Positions 9,739 through 19,501 are shown, numbered from the stretch's first letter. The stretch is 64,000 nucleotides of DNA from Natrinema longum (GCF_017352095.1 NZ_CP071463.1:1612001-1676000); one strand, 5' to 3'. Numbers and translations: made by a program. The notes: generated from the letters alone by a model not told the origin.

Positions 9739-10626
9739 ATGCAAATCGCAGTCCTCGGAGCCGGCAGTATGGGACACGGGATCGCACAGGTATCCGCGAT
9801 GGCGGGCCACGACGTCGTCCTCCGTGACATCGAGGAGGAGTTCGTCGAGGACGGCCTCGAGGGGATCCGCGCCAACCTTCGGGGCGGCGTCGATCGGGAC
9901 AAGATCAGCGCGGACGAGATGGAAGCGACCCTCGAGCGAATCGAGGGGACGACGGACCTCACGGGCGCAGTCGCGGACGCGGATCTCGTCGTCGAGGCGG
10001 TGCCCGAGGACATGGACCTCAAACAGGAGGTGTTCGCGGACGTCGAGGAAGCCACGGGCGAGGACACGATCATCGCCTCGAACACGTCCTCGCTGTCGGT
10101 GACCGAGATGGCAAGCGCCCTCGAGCACCCCGAACGCGCCGTCGGCCTCCACTTCTTCAACCCGCCCCACATCATGGACCTGGTCGAAATCGTCGTCGCC
10201 GAACAGACCGACGATCGGACCGAGGAGTTCGCCGTCGACTACGTCCGGGGCATCGAGAAGGAAGACGTCGTCGTGCGGGATACGGCCGGCTTCGCCACCT
10301 CGCGGCTCGGGCTCGCGCTGGGACTGGAAGCGATCCGGATGGTCGAGCAGGGCGTCGCCAGCCCGGCCGACATCGACGAGGGGATGGAGATCGGCTACGG
10401 GCATCCGATGGGACCCCTGGAGTTGACCGACCACGTCGGACTCGACGTGCGCCTGCACATCGCCGAACACCTCCGCGAGGAACTGGGCGAGCGGTTCAAG
10501 CCACCCCAGTCCCTGCGCCGGAAGGTCCGCGCGGGCAACCTCGGCAAGAAGACCGGCGAGGGCTACTACGTCTGGGAAGACGGCGAACGCGTCGGCATGA
10601 GCGGCGAGTGGGGCGGAGACGAGTGA
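9739..10626 (+). CDS. 3-hydroxyacyl-CoA dehydrogenase
   Basis: A 295-residue NAD-dependent enzyme oxidising 3-hydroxyacyl-CoA to 3-oxoacyl-CoA. The N-terminal Rossmann domain opens with GAGSMGHGIAQ; the catalytic region has SNTSSLSVTEMA and GLHFFNPPHIMDLVEIV; the C-terminal helical domain contains GYGHPMGPLELTDHVGLDV and ends with LGKKTGEGYYVWEDG, all standard for the family. The ATG at 9739 is chosen because the Rossmann motif begins immediately and the T-rich box cgcttttgat lies about 26 bases ahead; the open frame upstream to 9418 is repeat DNA. Its divergent neighbour is the thiolase that would act next. Confidence 0.93.
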   Translation: MQIAVLGAGSMGHGIAQVSAMAGHDVVLRDIEEEFVEDGLEGIRANLRGGVDRDKISADEMEATLERIEGTTDLTGAVADADLVVEAVPEDMDLKQEVFADVEEATGEDTIIASNTSSLSVTEMASALEHPERAVGLHFFNPPHIMDLVEIVVAEQTDDRTEEFAVDYVRGIEKEDVVVRDTAGFATSRLGLALGLEAIRMVEQGVASPADIDEGMEIGYGHPMGPLELTDHVGLDVRLHIAEHLREELGERFKPPQSLRRKVRAGNLGKKTGEGYYVWEDGERVGMSGEWGGDE

Positions 10627-10914
10627 CGCGGGACGCGAGGAGCGCCCCGTAGGGATACCTTACTAGGTAGGCATATCGCTTGTTTGGCCTCCCCTGCTAC
10701 TGACTGCTACCGTCCGATACCACGGACGGCGGCCCCGGGGGCGCACGTGGGAAAACGACGGGGCCACTTTTCCGTTCAGCTGCCACTCCCGACAGCGAAC
10801 CCCGCGTGCCGGCCGGGCGGTTCGAGATCCGCCGCGCGGTCGATTCCGCGCCCCGTTCCGGTCGAACGGTCGCTAATGCGGATGCTTTTAGCCGCTCCTG
10901 TACAATGGTGGAGT

Positions 10915-13900
10915 ATGTCACTGGAACCGAGCGCCGACCCGGCCGCCGACGGGCGAGCGAACTACGACTATCGGAGCGACGAACTCGACCGTCCGGCGCT
11001 GGTCGCGGACATCGAGGCGCTCGTCGACTGCGAGGTCCGTGCCGACTCCTACTCCCGCGAACTGTACGCTACGGACGCGAGCGCCTACGAGATGACCCCG
11101 ATCGCCGTCGCCTTCCCCGAATCGACGGCCGACGTCGCGGGGATCCTCGAGTACTGTGCCAAGCGGGAGATTCCGGTCCTCCCGCGGGGTGGCGGGACGA
11201 GCCTCGCCGGCCAGACGGTCAACCGGGCCGTCGTGTTGGATTTCACCCGGCACATGGGCGAGATCCGCGAGATCGATCCCGACGAACGGACCGCGACGGT
11301 CCAGCCCGGGACGATCCTCGGAACGCTGAACGAGGCACTCGAATCCCACGATCTCAAATTCGCCCCCGACCCCGCGTGGGGCGACAAGAGCGCCATCGGC
11401 GGCGCGATCGGGAACAACTCGACGGGCGCACACTCGCTGAAATACGGCAAGACCGACGCCTACATCGAGGCGGTCGAGGCCGTCCTCGCCGACGGCACCG
11501 TCACCCGATTCGGCGAGGTTACGCTCGAGGAGATCTCCGAACGGGCCGATCCCGACGGCGACCTCGAGGCCCGGATCTACGCGGAGGTCGAGCGGATCCT
11601 CGAGGCGGACGCGGACCGCATCGAGGAGACCTATCCCGACCTCAAACGCAACGTCTCGGGGTACAACCTCGATCGGCTGGTGGCCGAAGCTCGGGGCGAG
11701 GAGCTACCGGGCGGCGAGGAAACCGGCGAGGCGGGCACTGTCAACCTCGCGCGCCTGCTGGCCGGCAGCGAGGGGACGCTGGCGATCGTCACCGAGGCGA
11801 CCGTCGCGCTCGAGTCGGTGCCCGAGACGAAGGCGGTCTCCCTGTTGTGCTACCCGGACCTCCACGAGGCGATGCGGGACGTCGAGGCGATCCTCGCACA
11901 CGACCCCGCGGCGGTCGAAGTGTTAGACGACGTGTTGATCGACCTCGCTCGCGACACCGCGGAGTTCGGTCCCGTCACCGAGATGCTCCCCGAGGGGACC
12001 AACGCCGTGTTGCTCGTGGAGTTCTACGCCGCGGACGAAGACCACGGGAAAGAGCAGGTCGCCGGACTCCTGGCCGACCGCGTGCCGTCGGCGACGCCGG
12101 CGGGCGAGCCGGCCGACGACGCCCCGAGCAGCGAGTCCGAGACGCTCGCGATCGAGGCCCTCGAAGCGTACGACGACACTGAACGCGCGAAGCTGTGGAA
12201 GCTCCGCAAGTCCGGCCTCCCGATCTTGCTCTCGCGGACGACCGACGCGAAGCACATCTCGTTCATCGAGGACACCGCGATCCCGCCCGCGAAGCTCCCC
12301 GAATTCGTCGAGGAGTTCGAGGAGATCCTCGAGAGCCACGACACCTACGCCAGTTTCTACGCCCACGCCGGCCCCGGCGTGCTCCACGTCCGGCCGCTCG
12401 TAAATACGAAGACCGAGGTGGGCCTCGAGCAACTCCACGGGATCGCGGACGACGTGACGGACCTCGTGGTCGATCTCGGCGGATCCGTCTCGGGCGAACA
12501 CGGCGACGGCCGGGCCCGCACGCAGTGGAATCGGAAGCGCTACGGCGACGAGCTCTGGGAAACGTTCCAGGACCTCAAGACCGCCTTCGACCCCGACTGG
12601 ATCCTGAATCCGGGGCAGGTCGTCTTCCGCGACGAGAACCCGACGGATCTGCGGAAGCACCTGCGGTTCGACCCCGACTACGAGTTCGAGGCCGGCTTCG
12701 AACCCACCCTCGAGTGGGAGAACGACAACGGCATGCAGGGGATGGTCGAGCTCTGTCACGGCTGTGGCGGCTGTCGCGGCGAGCAGTCGACCACGGGCGG
12801 CGTGATGTGTCCGACCTATCGGGCGAGCCGGGAGGAGATCACGGCCACCCGGGGCCGGGCGAACGCGCTCCGCCAGGCCATGAGCGGCGATCTCGAGCCC
12901 GACGAAGCCGTCTCCGACGAGTTCGTCGAAGAAGTGATGGACCTCTGTGTCGGCTGCAAGGGCTGTGCGATCGACTGCCCGAGCGAGGTCGATATGGCGA
13001 AGCTCAAAGCCGAGGTCACCCACGAGTATCACCAGCGAAACGGCGCGAGCCTTCGGGATCGCCTCTTCGCCAACGTGGAGACGCTCTCGAAGTGGGGCTC
13101 TCGGCTCGCGCCGCTGTCCAACGCCCTGCCGAAGCTACCGGGTGCGCGAAAGGCGCTCGAGGTGGCCGTCGGGATCGACGCCGACCGAGCGCTGCCGACG
13201 TTCCACGCGGAGACCTTCCGAGACTGGTTCCGCGAGCGAGGCGGCGCTCACATCGGCGAGGGCGAGGCCACTCGCAAGGCCGTCCTCTATCCCGACACCT
13301 ACACCAACTACAGCCATCCCGACGCCGGCAAGGCGGCCGTCCGCACCCTTGAGGCCGCCGGCGTCCACGTCTCCGTCCCCGACGGGCTCGGCGACACGGG
13401 CCGGCCGGCGTTCTCGAAGGGATTCCTCGGGAAAGCCAGGGACGCGGCCCGCGAGAACGTCACCGCGCTCGCGCCGCGGGTCGCGGAGGGCTGGGACGTC
13501 GTCGTCATCGAACCCTCCGACGCGGTCATGTTCCAGTCCGATTACCTCGATCTGCTCTCGACCGAAGCCGCCGAAACCCTCGCGAACGCCACCTTCGGCG
13601 TCTGCGAGTACATCGACACCTTCCGGCTGGACGAAGCGATCGCATTCGACGAGCGCGCGGCGACGGCGGAGCTGGTCTATCACGGCCACTGTCACCAGAA
13701 ATCGGTCGCGAAGGACCACCACGCCGTCGGCGTGCTTCGACGGGCGGGCTATGCCGTCGCCCCCCTCGATTCGGGCTGCTGTGGCATGGCGGGCAGTTTC
13801 GGCTACGAGTCCGAACACGCCTCGATGAGCGATGCGATCGCTCAGATCCTCTACGGACAGGTCGACGACAGCGACGGCGAGCGCGTCGTCGCTCCCGGTG

Positions 13901-13989
13901 CCTCCTGTCGGACCCAACTCGAGAACAAACCCGGTGCATCCGAGGAGCCCCCGACGCCGATCGAAGTCGTCGCCGAGGCCCTGGAGTGA
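10915..13989 (+). CDS. FAD-linked oxidase with Fe-S/CCG C-terminus (D-lactate dehydrogenase-like)
   Basis: A 1024-residue fused oxidoreductase of the GlcD/Dld plus GlpC type, expected to oxidise a 2-hydroxy acid such as D-lactate or D-2-hydroxyglutarate and pass electrons to the membrane pool. In order: an FAD-binding PCMH domain with LPRGGGTSLAGQTV near residue 88; the FAD-oxidase C-domain with SGEHGDGRARTQWNR near 525; two clusters of Cys (CHGCGGC near 612 and CVGCKGCAIDCP near 677) for 4Fe-4S centres; and a CCG domain with HGHCHQKS and SGCCGMAGSFGYE near 925-960. The box gatgctttta lies about 29 bases before this ATG. The longer upstream frame is rejected because it runs through non-conserved sequence. 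Substrate is uncertain. Confidence 0.88.
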   Translation: MSLEPSADPAADGRANYDYRSDELDRPALVADIEALVDCEVRADSYSRELYATDASAYEMTPIAVAFPESTADVAGILEYCAKREIPVLPRGGGTSLAGQTVNRAVVLDFTRHMGEIREIDPDERTATVQPGTILGTLNEALESHDLKFAPDPAWGDKSAIGGAIGNNSTGAHSLKYGKTDAYIEAVEAVLADGTVTRFGEVTLEEISERADPDGDLEARIYAEVERILEADADRIEETYPDLKRNVSGYNLDRLVAEARGEELPGGEETGEAGTVNLARLLAGSEGTLAIVTEATVALESVPETKAVSLLCYPDLHEAMRDVEAILAHDPAAVEVLDDVLIDLARDTAEFGPVTEMLPEGTNAVLLVEFYAADEDHGKEQVAGLLADRVPSATPAGEPADDAPSSESETLAIEALEAYDDTERAKLWKLRKSGLPILLSRTTDAKHISFIEDTAIPPAKLPEFVEEFEEILESHDTYASFYAHAGPGVLHVRPLVNTKTEVGLEQLHGIADDVTDLVVDLGGSVSGEHGDGRARTQWNRKRYGDELWETFQDLKTAFDPDWILNPGQVVFRDENPTDLRKHLRFDPDYEFEAGFEPTLEWENDNGMQGMVELCHGCGGCRGEQSTTGGVMCPTYRASREEITATRGRANALRQAMSGDLEPDEAVSDEFVEEVMDLCVGCKGCAIDCPSEVDMAKLKAEVTHEYHQRNGASLRDRLFANVETLSKWGSRLAPLSNALPKLPGARKALEVAVGIDADRALPTFHAETFRDWFRERGGAHIGEGEATRKAVLYPDTYTNYSHPDAGKAAVRTLEAAGVHVSVPDGLGDTGRPAFSKGFLGKARDAARENVTALAPRVAEGWDVVVIEPSDAVMFQSDYLDLLSTEAAETLANATFGVCEYIDTFRLDEAIAFDERAATAELVYHGHCHQKSVAKDHHAVGVLRRAGYAVAPLDSGCCGMAGSFGYESEHASMSDAIAQILYGQVDDSDGERVVAPGASCRTQLENKPGASEEPPTPIEVVAEALE

Positions 13990-14034
13990 GACGTGGACGC
14001 CATCGGGCGGGTCACCGAGACGAGCGGCGGCGTC

Positions 14035-14598
14035 TCATCGGCCGGTACGGGGCGGGCGAACGACGTTCTCGAGGGCGTAATCGCCAAGCAGGAGGACGAG
14101 GACGGCACCGACGAGGTTGAAGAGGAGGTCGAGCGCCGTGTCAGTCTTGCCGTAGGTGACCAGTACCGGTTCGAGTCCGAGACGGTTCGCTATCGCGTGG
14201 ATCGCGTACTCGAGGAGTTCCCAGCAGAGGCCGGCGACGGCGACGACGGCGACGACGCGCGGGCGGGGGTCGTCGCCGCGACGACGAGCAGCCACGAACG
14301 CTGCGCTGCCCACGAGCGTCGCCGAGTGAGCGTGTGTCAGGTGGTCCCACCACCAGACGTCGTCGTAGGGCCCGAGCATTCCGATCGCGTGGGTGAGCAT
14401 CGCGACCGCGGCGTACGCGCGTTGCCACGGTCGGAACTCGAGTCCGTAGACGCGTTCGACGATTCGGGGCACGTACGTCGCGGCGAACGCCACGACGGCG
14501 TTGACGATCGCACCCGGATCGCGTCGGCGTACGCCGGCGACGAACACGGCGACGAGCGCGCATCGAACGCCGCGTTCGGCCGTCTGCTCTCGTATCAT
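14035..14598 (-). CDS. Small integral membrane protein, YjdF/DUF2238-like
   Basis: A 187-residue hydrophobic protein with about five predicted membrane segments. The loop DDVWWWDHLTHAHSATL and the later CWELLEYAIHAIANRLG resemble the conserved His/Asp/Glu positions of the DUF2238 (YjdF) group, for which no firm function is established. The start is placed at the ATG at 14598, which opens directly into a basic segment and the first helix; the open frame further upstream lacks membrane character and is rich in Arg from GC-biased non-coding sequence. It lies convergent to the FAD/Fe-S oxidase and upstream of no other gene in its direction. Confidence 0.55.
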   Translation of the reverse strand: MIREQTAERGVRCALVAVFVAGVRRRDPGAIVNAVVAFAATYVPRIVERVYGLEFRPWQRAYAAVAMLTHAIGMLGPYDDVWWWDHLTHAHSATLVGSAAFVAARRRGDDPRPRVVAVVAVAGLCWELLEYAIHAIANRLGLEPVLVTYGKTDTALDLLFNLVGAVLVLLLGDYALENVVRPPRTGR

Positions 14599-14723
14599 TG
14601 CGGAATCGTTTGATACCGATACTGTTCGTCGCGCATAAAGATGCCGTGTTCGCGCCGCGTTCGATCCGTGGAAATCGAGCCCGCCGCGAGCCGTGGCCCG
14701 CCGCGAGCCGTGACCGGTCGGGG

Positions 14724-15323
14724 CTACAGATACCGCGCCGGGACGTAGGGGCGGGCCGACGCCGGAAGGAGGGCGACCAGCCGCTCCGCGACGGTCGCCA
14801 GCGATTTTCGCAACAGGACGTAGACGGCAGACACCGCGACGAAGGCGATCGCGAGCGCGGCCACGCGGTCGCCGCCGAGCGCGACGAGTGGCACCGCCGC
14901 GAGCCCGGTCAAGAGGAGGTCTTCGGGGGACCCGTCGTACCGGATCCACCGCCGGGGGCGGATCCAGCGGCCGTGGTAGTGACTGAACACCGCCCGCTCG
15001 GAGGCACCGTTCCAGGGCCGGAGCTCGAGACCGCTCCCGAAGACGTCCGCGACGGCGTGAAGCGCCGCGGCCGCAAGCCCGACGGCGATCGCGACCGTTA
15101 TGGGGGAGGGTACGAGCGCTGCGAGGGCCAGTGCCGGAGCCGTCGCGACCGACGCGTACACGGGGTAGTGAAGCGTCTTCCGGTGGCCGGTATAGAGGTC
15201 GAGGTCGGGGGCCAGTCCACCGACGAACCCCGCGACGAACGCGACCGGTGCGAGTTCCGGGGCGATCATCACTATGGGAAGCGCGAGCACCAGCCCCAAC
15301 AGCGCGTGGGTTGTCGCCATCAT
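14724..15323 (-). CDS. Membrane-bound metal-dependent hydrolase, YdjM/DUF457 family
   Basis: A 199-residue polytopic membrane protein. It starts MMATTHALLGLVLALP and carries the GGLAPDLDLYTGHRKTLHYP segment, whose Asp and His residues are the presumed metal ligands of the YdjM-like inner-membrane hydrolase family; a second conserved stretch is LHAVADVFGSGLELRPW. The natural reaction of this family is not known. Two adjacent ATGs (15323 and 15320) could start translation. It lies upstream of the DUF2238-like gene on the same strand with a gap of about 125 bases. Confidence 0.7.
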   Translation of the reverse strand: MMATTHALLGLVLALPIVMIAPELAPVAFVAGFVGGLAPDLDLYTGHRKTLHYPVYASVATAPALALAALVPSPITVAIAVGLAAAALHAVADVFGSGLELRPWNGASERAVFSHYHGRWIRPRRWIRYDGSPEDLLLTGLAAVPLVALGGDRVAALAIAFVAVSAVYVLLRKSLATVAERLVALLPASARPYVPARYL

Positions 15324-15379
15324 CGTGACCTTTCGTAAGCGACGGAAGGTGAAATACGTTTCCCAGCCTGCGAGCGACG

Positions 15380-16420
15380 CTACGGCCCGACCAGATCGTC
15401 GTAGCGCGCGCCGGTCTGCTTCAGCGTTTCCGTCGAATAGAGCCGCTCGTGGTCGACGGGGAGGTAGTCGGTGGCGAGTTCGTCGATCTTTGCGTCGACG
15501 GCCTCGGGGTCGCGCCCGTGGATCATCGTGAACAGGTTGTACGGCCAGTCCTGATCGGGCCGGCGGGGCCGGTGGTAACACAGCGTGACGTAGGGCAGCC
15601 CACCGGCCCGCTCACCCCGCGCGTCGAGTTCGTCGTCGGGGACGTCCCAGACGACCATGCAGTTGGCGTCGAAGCCGGTCACGACGTGGTTGATCACGCA
15701 GCCGATCCGCTTGATACAACCCGTCTCGAGCAGGCGTTCGACGGCCGCGAGCACGTCCGCGACGGCGTAGCCGAGTTCGTCGGCGATATCCCGGTAGGGC
15801 GTGGTCGACAGCGGGAACCCGTCCTGGATCTCGAGGAGCAGTTCGGCCTCGAGCGCCGAGAGATCCCCCGTCGCCGCCTCGCTGATCCGGGTCGCCGAGG
15901 AGTCCGTTCGCTCCTCGAGGGATTCGCGTGCGAACCGATCGCCGTTGACGACGGGAAACTCGAGATCGATGTAGTAATCGGTCAGCATCGGCAGGTTCAG
16001 CACGTCACAGCCCGTGCGGTCTTCGATATCGGCGAGGATCTCGTCGCGAGCCGTCTGCGAGCCGGCGGTGACGACGAACCACATGTTCCACTCGTGGTCG
16101 CGGGCGTAGTTGTGGTTGACCTGCCGGTAGTCGTTGATGATCCCCGCGACCTCGTCGAATCGATCCGCCGGTGCCTGAACCGCGGCGAGCGTCGACGAGC
16201 CGATGACGGGCGGATTGAGAACGGCACCGAACCGGCGGACGATCCCCGCTTCCCGGAGCGCGCGGACCCGGTCGACCGCAGCCGATTCGTCGATCTCGAG
16301 GTCGGTCGCGAGACGCCGGAACGGACGCTCCGCGACCGGGAAGCCGCTCTGATAGCCGTCGATCAGCGCCGCGTCCACGTCGTCGATGGCCTCACGCCAG
16401 TTCCCCGACAGGGTACTCAT
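15380..16420 (-). CDS. Fused AhbA/AhbB-like siroheme decarboxylase (Lrp/AsnC fold)
   Basis: A 346-residue protein made of two tandem copies, about residues 10-165 and 175-346, each a winged-helix plus RAM-like domain. Such proteins are often labelled Lrp/AsnC regulators. The segments NYARDHEWNMWFVV in copy 1 and CYHRPRRPDQDWPYNLFTMI in copy 2 are instead the pattern of siroheme decarboxylases, which convert siroheme to didecarboxysiroheme in the alternative haem pathway of archaea. The two halves would correspond to the AhbA and AhbB subunits joined in one chain. The ATG at 16420 is followed at once by the first helix. No other haem-pathway gene is visible in this window, so the role rests on motif recognition. 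Confidence 0.72.
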   Translation of the reverse strand: MSTLSGNWREAIDDVDAALIDGYQSGFPVAERPFRRLATDLEIDESAAVDRVRALREAGIVRRFGAVLNPPVIGSSTLAAVQAPADRFDEVAGIINDYRQVNHNYARDHEWNMWFVVTAGSQTARDEILADIEDRTGCDVLNLPMLTDYYIDLEFPVVNGDRFARESLEERTDSSATRISEAATGDLSALEAELLLEIQDGFPLSTTPYRDIADELGYAVADVLAAVERLLETGCIKRIGCVINHVVTGFDANCMVVWDVPDDELDARGERAGGLPYVTLCYHRPRRPDQDWPYNLFTMIHGRDPEAVDAKIDELATDYLPVDHERLYSTETLKQTGARYDDLVGP

Positions 16421-16557
16421 TGGTTGTCCTAGGGAGAAGAGGCTCGTATCGTTTTCGGGTCTCCCCGGCGACTGGAAACGGTTAAAATCTTGGTACTCCG
16501 TCCCACCACCGGTCGAAGACCCGTCATTCGACGGGGCAAAAATACCGAAAACGGGGG

Positions 16558-16565
16558 GTTTTTGC
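16558..16565 (+). promoter_or_regulatory. T-rich TATA-like box of the TrpD-like gene
   Basis: The string gtttttgc is centred about 27 bases before the ATG at 16589, the spacing expected for a leaderless haloarchaeal transcript. Confidence 0.4.
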
Positions 16566-16588
16566 GCCGTGCGTCCCAACGCGCACAC

Positions 16589-17671
16589 ATGGCGCAGGCA
16601 ACACAGGAATTCGGCGAATGGCCGTTGAAACGCCTGATGACGGAGGTCGTCGGGTCGGGTCCCAAATCCGCCGACGACATGAGTCGCGAGCAGGCACGCG
16701 AGGCCTTCCAGCGGATTCTCGCCGGTGAGCCCGACGAGACGACCCTCGGCGCGTTCTGGTTGGCCAACCGCTGGAAGCGGAACAACCCCGAGGAGCTAGC
16801 GGCCTACACCGACGTCATGCGCGAGGAGTCGGTCGTCACCGCCGAGCCCGACGCCGATCCGGTCGACTGCGGCGCGAACTACGACGGCAAGGATACGTCC
16901 GCGATTCTCGGCGTCGGTGCCGGCGTCGTCGCCGCCGCCGCGGGCACGCCGGTCGTCGTCCACTCCGGCGACTACGTTCCCTCCCAGAACGCGACGGCGT
17001 ACAAACACGTCCTCGAGGAACTCGGCGTTCGCACCGAACTCGAGCCGACCGAAAGCGCCGACATGGTCGACGAGACCGGTTTTGGCTTCTACTACCAGCC
17101 CGCGTTCAACCCCGGGATCGACGACCTCTTCGACCGCCGCGACGAGATGGGTGTCCGGACGTTCGTCAACACGATCGAGACGGTGGCCAACCCGGCGAAC
17201 GCCGATGTCCACCTGGGCTCGTTCTACCACCTCGCGTTCGCGAAGAAGCTGACCGACTTGATCAAGGAAAGCGATCGCCTCGACTACACGCGAGCCATCT
17301 TCTTCCAGGGAATGGAAGGCTACGACGACATCCGCCCCGGCTACACCAAGGTCGCGGAGTGGGATCAGGTCGGCGACGACGGCGACGAATCCTTCGAGGA
17401 CTACGAGATCGAGACCGCCGAATACGGGATGGACATGGAGCGAGACGACCTCGCCGTCGACGACATGGCGGCCGACTCCGCGTCGATCACCGAAGCGGTG
17501 CTCGGCGGCGAGCGCGAGGACCACTTCGCCGACGCGATCGCCCTCAACGGCGCGTTCCGGATGTACGCCCGACAGGACGTCGACAGCCTGGCGGAGGGCC
17601 TCGAGCAGGCCCGCGAGGTCATCGCCGACGGCAGCGCACAGGCCGTCCTCGAGGAGTTGCGGGCATTCTAA
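16589..17671 (+). CDS. Anthranilate phosphoribosyltransferase-like protein
   Basis: A 360-residue protein of the glycosyltransferase-3/TrpD superfamily. The N-terminal helical domain (residues 1-90) ends in a segment followed by DCGANYDGKDTSAILGVGAG, where TrpD has its glycine-rich phosphoribosyl-diphosphate loop, and by VVVHSGDYVPSQNATAYKHVLEELGV, the region equivalent to the HGNR/S loop of TrpD. The canonical GTGGD and HGN motifs are altered, so it is probably a TrpD paralogue with another substrate rather than the tryptophan enzyme. It has its own TATA-like box and no trp neighbours, diverging from the siroheme decarboxylase-like gene. Confidence 0.65.
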   Translation: MAQATQEFGEWPLKRLMTEVVGSGPKSADDMSREQAREAFQRILAGEPDETTLGAFWLANRWKRNNPEELAAYTDVMREESVVTAEPDADPVDCGANYDGKDTSAILGVGAGVVAAAAGTPVVVHSGDYVPSQNATAYKHVLEELGVRTELEPTESADMVDETGFGFYYQPAFNPGIDDLFDRRDEMGVRTFVNTIETVANPANADVHLGSFYHLAFAKKLTDLIKESDRLDYTRAIFFQGMEGYDDIRPGYTKVAEWDQVGDDGDESFEDYEIETAEYGMDMERDDLAVDDMAADSASITEAVLGGEREDHFADAIALNGAFRMYARQDVDSLAEGLEQAREVIADGSAQAVLEELRAF

Positions 17672-18491
17672 TAGATATTCTCTCTTCCCCTTCTTCGTGG
17701 ATAATATTGTGAGCGGTACTAGGAGATAGTGGCTGTCTCGTTTGTATCGTAAATTGGGCCCTTGTCTCTTATCTCGTCTGGAATACCCAATTCATCCATC
17801 TCTTCTTCAGAGAGCTTTTCTCCTGTTCTACTTCCCTCTTCTGCTGGGACAGGGTACAGATAACTCGTGTATATATCATATTCATTTTTTGTTTTCACAG
17901 TATAATTTTCATCACAGACAGGATCTGTGTCAATAGCTGAATCGCAATTTGCAGCACCATATTCAGTGAACATATCGGTTATCTCTACTTTTCCGTCCTG
18001 AGGTGCTAGTACAAAGAAGTCAACATAATGCGCAGCTGCATGACTCTGTTCAGGTGGATCATACTGCCAGAAATAATCTTTGGAGTTATTTATATCTTCA
18101 GCTGTGTCATCAAACGCTAATGCCTTTGCTATGTTCGCGGCAGCAACGGCAGCCGAAGTATATGGATTAATAGCGCCAACAATACTTGAGAAAACAGTCC
18201 AACTCAAATCTGGATCGATATCAGGAGCGTCCGCACTCTCTGTTTCGGGAGCTACTAACATTGCTCTCCGATCAGCGCTTGGATATAACGATCCAGTCTT
18301 GCAATTAACATTCACGCCGTGTCCGGAGATTGTACCGTCGATATAATCGCAACCTATCTCTCCATATCCCGCAACTCCTAAGTGGAAGAGATTATCTTCT
18401 CCTAGTTTCTTATGATGTAGGAGGAACAAACCACTCACCATACTTCTATCACCTTCTTCATCTGTGTCTTTTTCCGTATCAATTTTAAATT

Positions 18492-18500
18492 TATAATCAA
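18492..18500. repeat. Target-site duplication, left of IS1595-type element
   Basis: Nine bases, tataatcaa, identical to 19502-19510 on the other side of the insertion. IS1595-family elements usually make 8-base duplications, so one of the nine matches may be chance. Confidence 0.75.
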
Positions 18501-19501
18501 CGCTCATCCGTAGGAGATTGTTGATACTGCTGAGCGGTCGCTGTGAAGTCAAAGAGGACAAGGGCACCGCGTCAGCGGTGCCCGACACGAATGATTCCAC
18601 TCGATGTGTTTGGGTCGGAATCGGTCGCAGCGGACCTGTTGCAGCAGGTTCGCTGGCGTGACGGTGTTACCTGTCCCCGCTGCCGTTCTGACCGAACGGT
18701 CAGAAACGGCAGCTACAGAGAGTTCCAACGGTATCTCTGTAAGGATTGCGACCGCACGTTCAACGACAAGACGGGCACGATTTTCGCTCACTCGAAGGTT
18801 GTACTCCGCCGGTGGCTGTTCTCGATCTACGCGTTTCTCCGGTTTAACACGAGTCTCCGACAACTCCAGTGCGAAATCGAGGTCACACACAAAACGATGC
18901 ACCGGCGCATCGAGCGCTTCGCCAGAGCGCTCGATGCGCCTTCTCTCGATCTTGTCGGCCCGGTCGAAATCGATGAAGTGTACGTTTCTGCCGGGAAGAA
19001 AGGCCGCGAGCGCGACCAGGAGTCGCGCTCGCGTGGCCTGTCCACGCGTGGGCGAGGTTCATACGACGGCGACAAGCCACCCGTGTTCATTCTCGCTGAT
19101 CGCGGCACAGGACAGCGGTACGTAATCCCAGCGAAAGCCGCCAACGAGTCGACGATTCGACTCCTCTTGGCAGACCGCCAAGAGGAGTCGTTGACTGTCT
19201 ATACTGACGGCTTTCGAGCGTACGAGCCACTCGAAGCGGACGACGCATTCACCCGTGAATACGTCGTCCACGGTGACGGTGAATACGCCGACGAAGAGGT
19301 CCACGTCAATACCTGCGAGAGCCACGCGTCGCTGACGCGACGGTGGCTCTCGCCGCATCGAGGTATCTCGAAAGATAAGCTGACACAGTATCTCAGAGCG
19401 TTCCAGCTTCGCCGAGAACTATATCGAAAACCGGGACGAGACGCACTCAAACACGCTATTCGAGCAACACTCTGAAATCAACAATGAACTACGCAAGAGC
19501 G
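18501..19501 (+). mobile_element. IS1595-type insertion sequence, apparently complete
   Basis: About 1001 bases bounded by imperfect inverted repeats of about 25 bases. The left end begins CGCTCATCCGTAG and reaches ATTGTTGAT; the right end read on the minus strand begins CGCTCTTGCGTAG and reaches the same ATTGTTGAT, about 20 of 25 positions matching. The direct repeat tataatcaa flanks it. It carries a single full-length transposase gene and interrupts a Tat-secreted protein gene without other damage at the junction, so the insertion looks recent. Confidence 0.88.
18591..19475 (+). CDS. IS1595-family transposase
   Basis: A 294-residue transposase, intact. The N-terminus carries a zinc ribbon with Cys at about 28, 31, 50 and 53 (CPRC and CKDC), then a helix-turn-helix-like region, then an RNase-H-fold catalytic domain. 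Acidic residues expected for catalysis are Asp128 in VEIDEVYV and Asp206 in YTDGFRAY, with the third position in HVNTCESHAS near 240-243. I choose the ATG at 18591, where family similarity begins (MIPLDVFGSE), over the GTG at 18543, which adds a basic non-conserved stretch. It lies within the inverted repeats of its own element and is read toward the 5-prime end of the disrupted gene. Confidence 0.9.
   Translation: MIPLDVFGSESVAADLLQQVRWRDGVTCPRCRSDRTVRNGSYREFQRYLCKDCDRTFNDKTGTIFAHSKVVLRRWLFSIYAFLRFNTSLRQLQCEIEVTHKTMHRRIERFARALDAPSLDLVGPVEIDEVYVSAGKKGRERDQESRSRGLSTRGRGSYDGDKPPVFILADRGTGQRYVIPAKAANESTIRLLLADRQEESLTVYTDGFRAYEPLEADDAFTREYVVHGDGEYADEEVHVNTCESHASLTRRWLSPHRGISKDKLTQYLRAFQLRRELYRKPGRDALKHAIRATL

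Noticed and set aside
15380-16420. Plain Lrp/AsnC transcription regulator
   Set aside because: Two-domain layout with the WPYNLFTMIHG block points to siroheme decarboxylase, although the fold is shared.
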